Shown here: one piece after another, positions 26,728 to 40,593 of the stretch
Position numbering within the stretch: the stretch's first letter is position 1
How the letters are laid out: each line of letters starts with the position of its first letter
DNA from: Ficedula albicollis
Lineage: Eukaryota; Chordata; Aves; Passeriformes; Muscicapidae
Assembly: GCF_000247815.1 (NCBI RefSeq)
Contig: NC_021686.1
Coordinates: 1,963,627 to 2,027,626 of the forward strand
DNA: 64,000 nucleotides
Direction: 5' to 3'
Notes under the pieces: model-generated
Databases searched by the model: none
Seen by the model: only the letters and a program-made list of their open reading frames with translations
What the model was told of the DNA's origin: nothing
Translations under genes and position numbers: made by a program

Positions 26728-29700
26728 CTGAGAGATAAATACAATGAGAAGATTCTCTCAGGCCATGAATTAAACATTCTCTAGACTCACACTCATCTTT
26801 TGGAGAGATTGATGATGTGCAACTCGCTGCAGTAATTGCTTTAAAGGCCAGCTGTTCTGTACAGTAATAGCAAACATTTTAAACCATTATATTTAGAATA
26901 GTTCCATTGCCTCCTTGGTATTTTGATTCTGTCCTGCTATCACTCAGCAGCTTCCTCGTGTAAACAAGACTCCTTCTATTTCCTAACACTGGAGCTGAGG
27001 GAATCATGTTAAGGAGACTGTGAAACCTTTCAATTCCAGCTCTAAATCCTGTTGTTCCCTTGCTTCTGGATCACACCAGGCTGCCCTTACTGAAGGGGAA
27101 GAGCTACTGGTTAGTAAAACAAATGTATTTTGCTTTGTGCTTAGTAACAATAAGGTAGGTCCCAAATATGCTGGGAACTCTGACTGACCATGGGAAGCAG
27201 AATTAGCACAAGGCATTGCTGATGGAAGTACATTTTCCTGTTCACCTCTGCTCAAGAAAGGTAAATTGAGACTAGAACAGTCAGAGAATGACATGAGGAT
27301 GACTGGGGAAATGGAGAATCATCTGAAGAGTTAAAGCAGACCTTGGCTTGTTTGACCCAACACGACCCAAAGCTGAGAAATAAATCTGATTTCTGATAAA
27401 CACTTCAGGGTAGCAAAGGTCAGAGGTGTAAAAAGAGCTACTTAAAATAAAGTGCAGATAATGGCACAGGAACACATGAGCACAAAGTATATGTGGCTAT
27501 ATTTAAGTTTGAAAATGTAAGAAGATTTTTAATTCTCAAAGCTCTGTGACATCCATCCAGTCAGGGTGGGTGCTTAGGGAAGGGAAAACGTGATGGGGCT
27601 GTCTGTGAGGGAATTAACTGAACCCAGTGACTCGAGAGGTCCCTCCAGGCTTAGCAGCTGAATATTTCCCTATAAAGCAACAGGGTTATAAAGCATTACT
27701 CAGAATGTTTGGAGATTTGTGGATGGAAAATAGAGAGGGAAAAGCTTTTTTCTATTAGGGTTTAGATAGATTGTCAGTGTGCTGGCACAGATCCATGCTC
27801 CTGGGATACAAATATCCTCTGAAATATTACCACCTTTGAGGCTACCCCTTCAAAGGATCCCACCTGAGAGCACTCAGCCCTGTTGGAGATCCATAATTCC
27901 AGGTTTTCTATAGCCAGAGCCCTCAAGGCAGCAGTTTACAATCCTGAGGCTGTGTAAGTCCCAGTGTATGAGCTGGGCTGGATCCTTCCCATTCCTCCAC
28001 ACCAAACCTTCTGTGCTTCCATCATTGGTGGCATTACAGAGAACACAAATGCTCCCAAAATGAGTGTTTTACTCTCACTTTGCTCAAGGTACAAGACACT
28101 GGAGGGTGCACAAGAAAAAGCAGAGCCCAGTGACTCCCCAAGCCCCAGAGGAGATGGGAGGGTGCAGGTTCACCTCTGCAGGATTAAAGCTGCATTTCTT
28201 GGTTCATCAGTCTCCCTGGAACCCCATCTTCATCTAAATTGCATTTCCCCAGTCACTTTGGGAGGAAATAATAATCTGGCATTAACTGAAGTTCTTCCTC
28301 AGCTGGAAAGCCTAGTAGTATTCCCTCCTAGGAAAGGAAGGTGGGCTTGCACAGTCCCCCAGTTACTCACTGAAGGTTCTTCCAGCTTAACTTGTAGGTA
28401 AATGTTCACCTGTGTTGGAGGACAAGCCCTGGGAGGTGCAGGGGTTGGGAACACTCCTTTCCTTAGGGACAGAGGGCTCCAGGGCAGAGCAGCTGGGCCA
28501 GATCAGGCCCAGCAGAGGGGTCTGAAGGGAGGCCAGAACATGCAAGGATCTCTGTCACTCAGGGAGCTCCCTGTAACTCCCAGCAGAAATGGGATGAGAC
28601 TCAGTTTCCCTTGCTCATTTTCACTGAGTTATGGTGGAGATGCTCCAACTGTAGCAAACATCTGAAATCTGGGATGTGCATTACCCATTCTTAGCCATGA
28701 CTGAGGTATTTCAGAGCAATCTGGATACACAATCCATTCATTCATCTCAAGAGCAAAAGAAACAAGGGCTGACAATGGATTGGCTGAAGAGCCCTGACCA
28801 AATTATTTTTTTGTTTGTGTAAGTAGATCCTGCTCTTCAGTCACTCCCACAAATCCTGTGGGATCTCTCCTGGCTCAGTCCAAGTCCCCAGGGTTAAAGA
28901 AGGTTCTGCAGGGGGCTGGTTCTGCAAGGGGCTGGTTCTCTTTGCCAGGCTGTGGCTCCTTCACTCCCTGCCAGTGCTCAGCATCCCACTTGATATGGGT
29001 GAAAAGAGGGAGTGATTTCACAGCCCAGGATAAAATGGGAAGAGCCAAATAATCCAATGGATCTTGTCAGGAAAGTTCCTCTGGGAGGAACACTGAGGAG
29101 GGCACACACTGCCTGCCAGCTCAGCTGAGTTTACAGAAATTATTGCTTTATTATTTTTATATTCCTTTAAGTGTTAGTGCAAAATCAGTGCAACAGTGTG
29201 GAGAAACACAGGCAGGGAGCTAACCACACTTAATTCCATGGGAATTTCGGAATGGCATCCTTCCCTCCTCGTGGCAATAATGTTGTGCTCTCCACAGGCT
29301 GCTCTCCCCAGGGATATTTCCCATTTTCCCATCCATCACCTCCTCTCCCCCACATCCCAGTGCTTCCCAGCTGGCAGAGGAGCTGGGATGGTTCAGCATT
29401 CCAGGGATGCTGACTTGCCCTGTGCCTCTGCCCATGTGCCAGCTGGAAAGAGCCTTTCCAGATGGGAAGCAGCTGAGTTTCCCTGCTTGCCTCAGCCAGA
29501 GCAGGTTTGGATCCCTTCTCTGCAGCCAGCCAGGAGGAGTGTGAGATGTTCCAGAACTCGGGGTCCTGGGCTCTTTGTGAAATCTTGGAGTTGGCCAATG
29601 GGTAATGGAGACATCAGGAAGGGACACACAAGCAGGGAAAACAGATGGGTTCTTGGGGATAATTCCAAAATAACCAAGCTAAAAGGACAAAACGACCAAG

Positions 29701-29973
29701 CAGGGAAGAGGATCAAAGGAAATCTGTTCTGATAAAGCCAGAGCTAGGGCAGCTCTGGGATGAACCCTTTTGGAATACATCTTCTGGAAGAATATTTCAT
29801 TGCTTGAGACACACTCAGCTCAGCCACCGAGACAGGGAAAGTTTTCTGGTGAATAATGGCCTGCAGTGCCTGCCAAGGCTGGATCTGTAGTGACAGTGCA
29901 GGAGGGAACAACACATAACATATTGTCTATTTGTGTATCTGAGCCTTTGGACTTTTCTTTTGCAAAAACCTAC
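26728..29973. other. Intron between E12 and E13
   Basis: 3.2 kb of mostly unique sequence. It contains a small GGTTCTGCAGGGGGCT doubling near 28900-28935. I saw no CR1, exon or RNA gene. The open frames at 29.2-29.7 kb overlap on both strands without splice support. Confidence 0.4.
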
Positions 29974-30169
29974 CATAAAACCCATTCTGGACTGTGCTGG
30001 TGCCATACTGAGCCCTCCAGAGGCATGGATCCAGTGCTTGGGCCAGCTGAGGATCCTCTGGTCCCAGGAGATCCATCAGCTTCTTCACAGCATTGGGTCT
30101 CTGCAGGCACAGCACGAGGGCAGTGCCCGAGGTAAGGTAGGTACAGTGAGCTTCTGCAGCAGCTGGATC
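29974..30169 (-). CDS. NDPK-like gene, exon E12 (core of module D)
   Basis: Acceptor TTTCTTCTCAG before 30169 and donor TTATG/GTAGGT after 29974; 196 nt, phase 0 to 1. This is the most NDPK-like exon. SGTALVLCLQRPNAVKKLMD then LLGPEDP aligns with [20 protein letters not shown] then MLGETNP of NME1, and WRAQYGTSTVQNGFYG with IRGDFCIQVGRNIIHG. Against NME1 numbering, Arg105 and Asn115 are kept, while Arg88 becomes Met, Thr94 becomes Glu and catalytic His118 becomes Tyr. The fold is expected to be kept, but phosphotransfer is not. Confidence 0.93.
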
Positions 30170-30345
30170 CTGAGAAGAAATCAGATGGAACAGTTGTAAG
30201 GAGCTGGTGAGCACTGGGAACACCCCAGCTTTCCTTTGCCTAGGAAGGAAAGCAAATCTTTTTGAGCTGTGAGTAAGCAAATCTGCTGTTGCCCCTTGTT
30301 TTCTCTCCTTTTTAATACACTACTGGTGTACTAAAGCTTCCAAAA
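30170..30345. other. Intron sequence next to E12
   Basis: A short unique stretch upstream of the E12 acceptor. Confidence 0.4.
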
Positions 30346-30346
30346 C

Positions 30347-30510
30347 CTAGAGCTCAGACACCAAGCAGCTCCTGTGACATCCAGCAGGTCACAGTGGGGC
30401 TGTTCCTTCAGGGGACATCTGGATCAGCCTAGAGCTCAGACACCAAGCAGTTCCTGTGACATCCAGCAGGTCACAGGGGGGCTGTTCCTTCAGGGGACAT
30501 CTGGATCAGA
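30347..30510. repeat. 82-bp direct tandem duplication
   Basis: A unit beginning CCTAGAGCTCAGACACCAAG occurs twice with an 82-bp offset and ends TTCAGGGGACATCTGGATCA. It differs at about two positions, so it is recent. Confidence 0.95.
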
Positions 30511-31138
30511 AGGAAGCACAGGCACAAGAAAGAACACTGAGGTCATAAATACTCTGGGATGAGGAGCCACGTTCAATTCTGCAGCTGATAGAAAAGGATG
30601 GATCACAAATACCAGAGCATTGCTTTTTGAATTTACAAAATGCAGGACCACCCCCTACATACCCTGCTCCTCCTGAAGAGTGAATTCCAGACACTAGTTA
30701 GGATACAGAATTTAAAAGCAGGAGGGTCAGACCAGGAGCTGCAAGAAACCAGTTTGTTGTCCTGGCCTTGTCTGATGCCCTTTGCTCCGTAGCAAATTTC
30801 TCCACCTTTGCTTCTTTTGCAAGCACAGTCAGTTCAGCCCATGCCCACTCCTGAGCAGAGCTGGGGACGTCACAACACCCTGGGATCTTACACTGAGGAA
30901 GGATGAAAGGAAATGACAAGAAGCAATCACTGCACTGGTGAAGACAGGCTGCTCTGAGGGCTGGGGACAGACAGACTGACACTTCTGGGACCCTGGCACA
31001 GGCAGCAGGGCCAGGGGCAGGTGGGTGCCAGAGTGCTCTGGCCTTGCTGCCTGCTTTAATCAAGGAAAACCTTGGGAAGCCAGGCCCAAGCTGCAGATGG
31101 CTGGGCTGAGCACAAGGTCAGGGTGTCCAGAGCAGCTG
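30511..31138. other. Intron sequence
   Basis: No feature is recognised. Confidence 0.4.
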
Positions 31139-31845
31139 CAGCTCTGCCTCCTCCTGCTTCTGCATCTAAATAACATGGCAGGAGCATCCAGCTCTGCCTC
31201 CTCCTGCTTCTCCATCTAAATAACATGGCAGGAGTATCCAGCTCTGTCTGCTCCTGCTTCTCCATCTAAATAACATGGCAGGAGTATCCAGCTCTGTCTG
31301 CTCCTGCTTCTCCATCTAAATAACATGGCAGGAGTATCCAGCTCTGCCTCTTCCTGCTTCTCCATCTAAATAACATGGCAGGAGTATCCAGCTCTGTCTG
31401 CTCCTGCTTCTCCATCTAAATAACATGGCAGGAGTATCCAGCTCTGTCTGCTCCTGCTTCTCCATCTAAATAACATGGCAGGAGTATCCAGCTCTGTCTG
31501 CTCCTGCTTCTCCATCTAAATAACATGGCAGGAGTATCCAGCTCTGTCTGCTCCTGCTTCTCCATCTAAATAACATGGCAGGAGTATCCAGCTCTGTCTG
31601 CTCCTGCTTCTCCATCTAAATAACATGGCAGGAGTATCCAGCTCTGTCTGCTCCTGCTTCTCCATCTAAATAACATGGCAGGAGTATCCAGCTCTGTCTG
31701 CTCCTGCTTCTCCATCTAAATAACATGGCAGGAGTATCCAGCTCTGCCTCTTCCTGCTTCTCCATCTAAACAAAGTGTCAGGAGCATCCAGCTGTGCCTC
31801 CTCTTGCCCCTCCATCTGAACAAGGTGTCAGAAACATCCAGCTGT
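31139..31845. repeat. 50-bp minisatellite, about 14 copies
   Basis: The unit starts CTCCTGCTTCTCCATCTAAA, continues TAACATGGCAGGAGTATCCA and ends GCTCTGTCTG. Central copies are nearly identical, while the first and the last two or three (with CAAAGTGTCAGGAGCATCC) are diverged. It lies in the large intron between E11 and E12. Confidence 0.97.
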
Positions 31846-33789
31846 GCCTCCCTGCACCCCACAGTGCAGCAGCCAGGGCTGGATGTTCTCTCCAGCTTAG
31901 AAAACAAGGGCATTTCCAGCTCCCTGTTGGAATCAACCCATGGCTATTTACTTTTTTTTCCCCAGTTTTTGAGGAAATAAAAACAAGACAGGGAAAAAAA
32001 CCACTACCCCACCATTTGATTCAGCTGAATCACGTCATTCTCAGAGGTTTTAATTCCTCTATTTTTTAATCTTCTAAAAGCAGCAGAGGATAGCAATTCT
32101 CTAGATAAAACATTTCCAAAAGCAAATCCTATCATTTCATTTAAAAATATGGAGATAAAACACTTCAAGGCCTCTCTGCTTTTCTATCACGTGAAACCAT
32201 TCACTGCCTTTGACCCAAATCCTCTCACACTCGCCTGCCTCCTAAATTGCATCTCTGAGAAGTAGGTTATGAATTGACAACCACGGGCTCAAGCCTGATA
32301 TCTGCCCCCGCCCCTATTTGCAAAGGCAAAATATTTCATGAGAAAACCCCTCTGTGTTTAAATTGGTGAGGTATTTAGGGGTTGGGTGTGGCGTTTGTCA
32401 GTGCTCCTGCCCCAGGGCACAGGGTCACTCAGGGGCTCTCTGGTGACAAGAGCTCTGCTTGCATGAGGATGAAGAATTTCAGCTTGTCACAGTGTACTGA
32501 GAAATGGTGACATTCATTCAGTCCTGTAAAACACAAGATAATCCCTTCCTGCTTGAAAAATTTGTCAGTTAAAAAATGGATTTAATCCACTTTTCTATGG
32601 GTTTTCTCTTTGGGCAATGAAAAACCAGTGATTTTTTTCATGACAAATTTCAAAAGGACTGATAAAACGTATCAATATTCATCCGGGTTGGAAACAGCTG
32701 CAAAGAAAACATTCAGTTTCTCTTAAACAGAATAAATGAAACTATTTTGTTCCAGAGCTTCTAACCAGTGATTTTAGACCTAAATAACAAAACTCTTCTG
32801 TCTTTCAGTTGTTCCCCAGCAAACCCACAGATTTGAAGATGATGTTGTTTCTAATGGTTACTGATGGTGTCGGGGAGCTCCTGGCAGCTCCTCACAGCCA
32901 CTCCAGACTCTGCCAGCCCAGCTCTGCCTGCATTCCCTCCATCCCCACCCTGCCTCCCCATCCTTGTGGAGCTGTGCTGGGGCTGCCCCAGTGCAGCTGC
33001 CTGGAATTCAGGCAGAATTTCACTGAGAGGAAGTTCCAGCTGTGCGCAGGCTCGGGAGGACTAACGGGATTAAAGGGCAGTGGAATTATCCAGCTGCTTT
33101 TACCCTGCAAGCAAAGATGGGGCTGGGGGGAATCCTGGGGTTACTGAGTGCAGTGACCTGCTGCTGCAGGCAATCACAGCAGGTAATCCCCCACAGCAAG
33201 ATCAGAGAAATAAAGCCCAAAGTGCCAATCTGCACTGGGCTGGATGAGCACTGAGGGAGATGCAGAATCCCCTGGGAGCAGCCGCTCCTCCCTGGCTGAA
33301 CATCACCAGGCCATGCTGAAAGCTGGGGAGACAATGCCAGCTCTATTTACATGACCTTTATTTTCTCTAATCATTATTAAACTGCAGCTAAAACTTCTTG
33401 TTGTGGCTCCTGTGATTCCATAACCTCAGCAAAGGGCAGAGCAGATGTTTTTTCTCGTGCTCCCGGCTCGGGGGGACTATTTCAGCTGGAAAAGCAATCA
33501 TGGAGCTGAGCTCGTGCTGCCAAGGATATTTGTCAAGTGCATGTAAATAATACATTAGAAAGGAAAAGGAGATGTGAGGTTGTCTTGCTTGCAGTGAATA
33601 AACCCAGATTTGCTCTAAAGTGCTATGTACACACAACAAACCAGCACATCCCAGTGCTTGGGGGTTCTCTAGACATGGATTTTGGAGCATGTTCCAGGTA
33701 AAGTGAGAAAAAACCCTGGACAGAAGGGACAGACACACTGGCTCCATCTTCTTCAACAGGGCATTTCATCATGGATCTTACCAATCCAT
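31846..33789. other. Intron sequence between 50-bp array and CR1
   Basis: Mixed A+T-rich sequence at 31.95-32.8 kb and GC-richer sequence at 32.85-33.3 kb. No exon fitting the NDPK frame was found. An A+T-rich patch near 33345-33395 has homeodomain-like words. Confidence 0.35.
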
Positions 33790-34110
33790 ATAAATATCTC
33801 CAAGGGTGTCAGGGATAGTACCAGGGCATTCCAGCACGAGCAGTAATGCTGAGAAACTAAAACACAAGGAATTCCACCTCCACCTGAGGAAGAACTTCCT
33901 TCCATGGAGGGTGGCAGAGCTGTGGAACAGCTGCTCAGGGAGGGCTTGGAGCATCCCCCTCTGGAGACATCCCAAACCCACCTGGGTGTATCCCTGTGTC
34001 ACCTGCTCCAGGTGAGCCTGCCCCGGCAGGGGGTGGGACTGGATAATCTCCAGAGGTCACTTCCAAACCCAACTGGGATTATCCCAGCTGGGATTCTGTG
34101 ACCTGCTAAA
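33790..34110 (+). mobile_element. CR1 LINE 3' end, older subfamily
   Basis: GAATTCCACCTCCACCTGAG, AGAACTTCCTTCCATGGAGG, GGTGGCAGAGCTGTGGAACA, CTGGAGACATCCCAAACCC and GGACTGGATAATCTCCAGAG are the classic steps of a forward CR1 tail, ending GGGATTCTGTGACC. Confidence 0.9.
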
Positions 34111-35736
34111 GGTCAGCAATTTGTCCCCATATTAGGAGCCTCATTTGAAGCCCACCTTGTGCCATAGGCCAAGGAGCAGATCCATCATGAATATTCCTCC
34201 CATCCAAAAGCTGTACATGGAATTTAACTGGGAAAAACAGCCCTGCCCCCACAGCTGCCATTGAGCCACTTACCCACCAGATTTTCCAAATAACACAGTC
34301 CTGGAGTCTGCTGAGGCTTTTTCAAAATCTCCCTACTTACCCTGGGAGCTCAGCATTTCCCAGCCCTCCCCAGTGAGAGCCATTCCTGCTGTTCTAAAAA
34401 GGAGCAGAGGCCCCTGGACAGCAGAAAGCATTTCCCACTCTCTGCTCCCCTTTAGCAAAGGCAGACTGTTCTCTTTGCTTCCTCACTTTCAAACCCTGCT
34501 TTTTTCCTCATGAACAAAAACCCCAACAGTCTGTAATTTTTATACTCATTAGTCACCAGCTCTTCAAGGCAACTGAATCAATGCTCAACAGCTGCTCTGG
34601 TGTGTTGAACTCCAAAACCAAGAAAATTTTCATTAAGCAGCCTCTCCTCACATTTACCCCACATGCCTTTGCATTGCTTCCTGAGGATATTGGGGGTTTT
34701 AAGATGTTTTCTGTTTCAGATGATCAAAAAGCCATTTTGTATTGGGAAGCACATCCTCATCAACCCTAATGGCCACTGTATCTCTCTTAGCAGTGCAAAT
34801 ATTTAAAACTCAGCTGCCTATGCTCACTGCTACCATGCAGAAAGTATAAATTGTTCCAGAGCACTGCCTTGGCATGTGCCTGTTTTCTTCTGGAAGCCTC
34901 TACTAAGAATTTCTAGGAGACAATGTTAGAAACTTTCCAAACTTAACCCAAGTGCAATATCAATTATAAATGTTTGGTTTTTTTAAAGTGGTTAAATGTC
35001 TTCAGGAAAGCAATCAAATAACACAGATTGTTTTTCCCTAAGGGAAGTAAAAAAATAATAATCCAACTCCTCTCAAATGCCCAGAGTTCAGTTCCCTGGC
35101 TTTCACAATATCCTCACACTCAGGGTACATCAGGTTGAGGAAAGAAAAGGTTTCTAATGCCATGAAAGAGCAGAAACAAACATCTATTTTTAGCTAATCA
35201 ACTCCACAATGCCCTAAGATTTAAGAACCCTCTTTATTGCCTATTAGACATGAGCAAGGACAATTTCCTCTCCTTGCAGGTGATTTTTACAGACTGGCTC
35301 CCAGGCTTCAGCTGTGTCTGCAATGTAATCTCAGGTAAGAGCACCCCAGAGATGTGCATTCCCTGCCAGGCAGGAGCTTTCCCAGCTTGAACCACATGGA
35401 ATAAAGCCAGGCACACGTGCTCCCTGGATGTGCCCTACCTGGAATGACCTGGGGGAAGGAACAGAGGACACCAAAGAGGCAGAGCTGAACAGATTCCTTC
35501 GAGGTCTGAATTGCCCATTTCCACCCCAAAGTTTCGTTTGGGAGAAACCAGGGCTGTCTTTATGGCATGTGATAAAAGAAGCCCTCAGCTCTCTTTGTGC
35601 TGATAAGGCACAGATCTGATTGTTCCATAGAGCTCTCTCCCAGCAACAGCTCTGAAACCCCGGGTGGGGATTGCTGGAATGGATTATCCACAGCTCATCC
35701 CTTCCCCCTGCACAGGCTGCCACTCCTTTCACCAAC
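34111..35736. other. Intron sequence before E11 donor
   Basis: A+T-rich from about 34.5 to 35.25 kb. No repeat family or additional exon is supported. Confidence 0.35.
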
Positions 35737-35906
35737 CTGCTGCACCTCCCAGGGCAGGAGTGTGGAGGCAGAGGTCACGTCCAGGTCCAGATGTTTCATC
35801 CCGACCACGCTGAATTTTTCCAGGTGCAGGAGGCGGAGGATCCCGGGCAGCCCCCGGCTCCACACCCCGGGTTTGAGCAGCAGCACCGTGCACACAACCT
35901 GTGCCC
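35737..35906 (-). CDS. NDPK-like gene, exon E11 (start of module D)
   Basis: Acceptor CTTTGTTGCAG before 35906; 170 nt, phase 1 to 0. It reads VVCTVLLLKPGVWSRGLPGI then LRLLHLEKFSVVGMKHLDLD. This matches the NDPK opening [18 protein letters not shown] then KGFRLVGLKFM and keeps the Lys-Pro of the active-site strand (Lys12 in NME1). The donor CAG/GTTGGT is weak (no A at +3, no G at +5), but it alone keeps the frame into E12, and the joined protein is continuous NDPK. The LTR begins about 210 bp upstream of the donor on the given strand's far side of this exon (from 35944), just 5' of its acceptor. Confidence 0.88.
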
Positions 35907-36171
35907 CTGCAACAAAGCAGGGTCAAACAGCAAGCTTTGGTTATGTGTTGGGTTGATGTGGCCAGAAATGTGTTTTCTATCATCATCTGTTGCAGCCGGG
36001 TGGGGCAGTGACCCTGATCTCCTGGCACATACCAGCTGCTCATGGGCCAGCTTTGGGACAGGGTGGGACAATCATCTTTGTCTTTCCCACAGCCCATCCT
36101 CCCTCCAGGAGATATCTCCTGTTAATGGCCACTGAGTCCCAGGGCATGACTGATAAAATTACATCATCCCA

Positions 36172-37667
<1,496 letters not shown>

Positions 37668-37670
37668 CAA

Positions 37671-39432
37671 AACAAGTGTAGGATCATTTATTTATTCAGG
37701 TTTGCTTTGCTGGGTTTTCAGATTAAAAATGGATCTGAAATCGTCTAAGCTTGGAGGTTTCTCCATCAAGGAAATCTGCCCCAGGTCCAGAAAGTTTTTG
37801 TGTCAGATAAAACTCAAACCTTTATATTACAGATTAATGTTTTAAGAGAGATAAAATATTCCCTTTTACATTTTTCATGTGAATGGTGGTGATTATGTGA
37901 TGTAATCCTTGAGCAGTTATTACATTCTTACTCTGGTGTTCTGTGTATTTTAGAGCTCTGTTTCAGAGAGGCTCTAATACCCTGACAGATCCCAATTAAT
38001 GTAATAAACCAATAATTAATTGAATTATCTTTACCAAAATTGACATTCCAGAAAAAACTTTCTGCTTCTGACACAGCTCTCCCAGCAGAGCTGTCAGGTA
38101 GGTGCAGCACTATGAGGAGCAGAAAACAAACCAGACCAAGAAAGCTTTGCTGTCTGATGAAAATAGATTTAAAGGCAGAACAATACATAAATTGCATTTT
38201 TAAATGACAGCATTTTCAAATTTTTAGTCTTGCTAAAGTACTTGCCACTAAGAGAACCATTAATATTTTATCCTTATAACATCTTTTGGAGATTTATTGG
38301 CAAGTGCAGTGTCAGAACCAGTCTGTGAGGCCCAGGAACTGCTGGTGCTGAACCACATCAATCAGCCCAAGCACAGGGGAACATCCTACAGGCTGCTCAA
38401 ACTGATCCAAGCTGATCTGTTTGGGTACAAAAAAAGTCATTTTCTGTTTCCTGTGCACCCCAGCACTAATTACACAGATGTCAATGCAGCAAAGCATCAA
38501 CAAGGCTACCTGGAATTTAATGCTGTTATTTCCAGGTGACAAGCAGGGCATGGCACAGAAACACAAGACCAAAAATAAAAACCAAGATTATTTCCTCCCC
38601 ACTTGATATGGAAACTTAACCCTTGTGCTGCAGGGAGCCCTCCTGTTACAGATGTGCTGTTTTCCTCACATCATTCCTGAACAGAAAGGTTCCATAGCAA
38701 CAGCCTGGAGTGCAGGAAGCTGCTGGCCTCCACCTCAGCAGCCTCACCCCTGCGTGTTATGTAAGCACTCAGTGGCCTCCAGATGTTTTCCTCACCATCT
38801 GCTACGTTTTTGGGCAGATATTCTCATTCTTCTGCTGGGTGAGTCACCACCTGCTGCATATTTAGGGACTTCAGACACTTCAGGAGGATTGCCAGCTTGG
38901 TTTGCTCAAAGACACCTTGTCAGAGCTGGCTTTCTCTCCTCAGCAATTATAAGTAACAAGAATTAGAGAAAATACCAACAGTTACCAATGGAACAATCTC
39001 TGCTGATCATGAATTACCAGAGGTACCTGTTTGGCAATGCTCAAACCTGCCTGATTTCCAGTTCTGGCTCCTCAGAGTCTTTCCTGGTCTTAATTACATT
39101 TCTCTACTTTGTAACAGTTATAGATGCATTCCTCACAATCCTCTCCTTTTTGCCTCCCCAAAAAATTATTACATAGGTTTTGATTTCATAGCCTAACTGT
39201 GAAAATAGAGTTTAGTTTATATGCTCTTTATAGACAATAGTTGAGATGGGTGTGACTTCAAGACAAGCAGATTCCACATCTCCTGACATGCTCAGGGTGC
39301 ATCACTGCCTGGATTCCAGCCTAAGGAAAATGTTGGTATAATCCTTTGGCTTATTTTGGGCTGGTACATCCAGATGATTTAGTTCCACCAAGTCCTTGTC
39401 AAACCATAATTTTCCATTTGCTCTTGCCTCAC
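37671..39432. other. Intron between E10 and E11
   Basis: A+T-rich unique sequence. I found no further exon or repeat family. Confidence 0.4.
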
Positions 39433-39486
39433 CTGCTTGCAGGTAGGAAAACAGGGATTCTGCTCGGCACCTCCAGCGCTCAGCCT
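39433..39486 (-). CDS. NDPK-like gene, exon E10
   Basis: A 54-nt exon, phase 1 to 1, with acceptor CTTCTCTCCTTTAG before 39486 and donor AGCAG/GTGAGG after 39433. It reads EAERWRCRAESLFSYLQA. It links the end of module C with the first strand of module D. It is too short to be found by open-frame length, so the call rests on good splice sites, exact phase with both neighbours, and a plausible amphipathic helix. Confidence 0.78.
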
Positions 39487-40502
39487 CTAAAGGAGAGAAG
39501 CAGATTTGAGTGAGTTTTGTGTGTTCTGAGACAATCTGAGGATTGTGCTATCATCTCCACATAAAGCAGCCAATACTTCAGTGACACACTGATATTTTAG
39601 GGTGTTACACTGGGATATGGATGGATTGGTTTCAGATGTCCTGGGACACCCTGGGAGGGGTCACACTTCCCCCTTCTCTGGTAATCCCAGAACAGGCTGA
39701 TCAGGACTGCAAATCCTAAATCATGTTGGGTCTTGGTTACCTTTTCTGGCATTTCAGGGAGTGCTGAACAGTGGTTTTAAACCTATCTGTGCTCCTAGTG
39801 TTCCACAGGCAAATCAGATGCTGCCCTGTTTCTGGTGCTCCCAGAGCTCAGGTGTTTTGTTTGATGTTCTCTCAGAAACAAAGAAGAGCTGTGGATCCTG
39901 AGTGCTGCTGATAAGACCTCCCTGGCATTTCCCCAGCCAGCCAGGAGTGGCTGCTCTAGTGGTTCTTCAGGAGAGCAGAGCAGGGTGAAAGGAGTCTGGG
40001 GAATCAGAACTTAGGACAAAAGCCAACAAAAAAAGGTTCCCTTGAGTCTAATGCTAAAGGAAAATTAAGGTACTTCATGCACATGAGAATTGAGAAGTTC
40101 TAGAAGTTCCCAGATCTAGGGAACAGTGAGGGGAATCCTGCATCAGATTGATAAAAGACTTCTTTTCCAATGACTGGCAGGTTTAGCCACTGTGATGTGC
40201 AAGGTAGATAAGAAAAAATTAAAATCTGTTTGTCAAAACAGAATTACTTCTTTTACTGTCCAAAACCCATGTCTATCTATTTCCAGGGTTATGTATCTGG
40301 AAGGTATTTAGCCAAAGTGTTTTTTTCCTAATGAGCCCTTTTTCTCTGTCCACATGTTTGTTGCAAGAATAAGAGCACAAATAGCAGGTGGAACCAGTCC
40401 TAAGGTCCTTGCCTTGTCTCATAACTTTTCATCTCCTCCTTCCAGCACCAGCTTTTTTCCTTAGTGCTGGGGTTATCTGAAAGGACTTTCAGGATCTGTG
40501 AG

Positions 40503-40593
40503 TCCCATGGTGACCTGGGCAGCACTGGGATGGAAATGACAGAGACAATCCCATGGTGATGTGGGCAGCACTGGGATGGAAATGACAGAGACA
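40503..40593. repeat. 48-bp tandem duplication
   Basis: A CCCATGGTGACCTGGGCAGC to GGAAATGACAGAGACA unit occurs twice with about 48-bp spacing. Confidence 0.9.
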
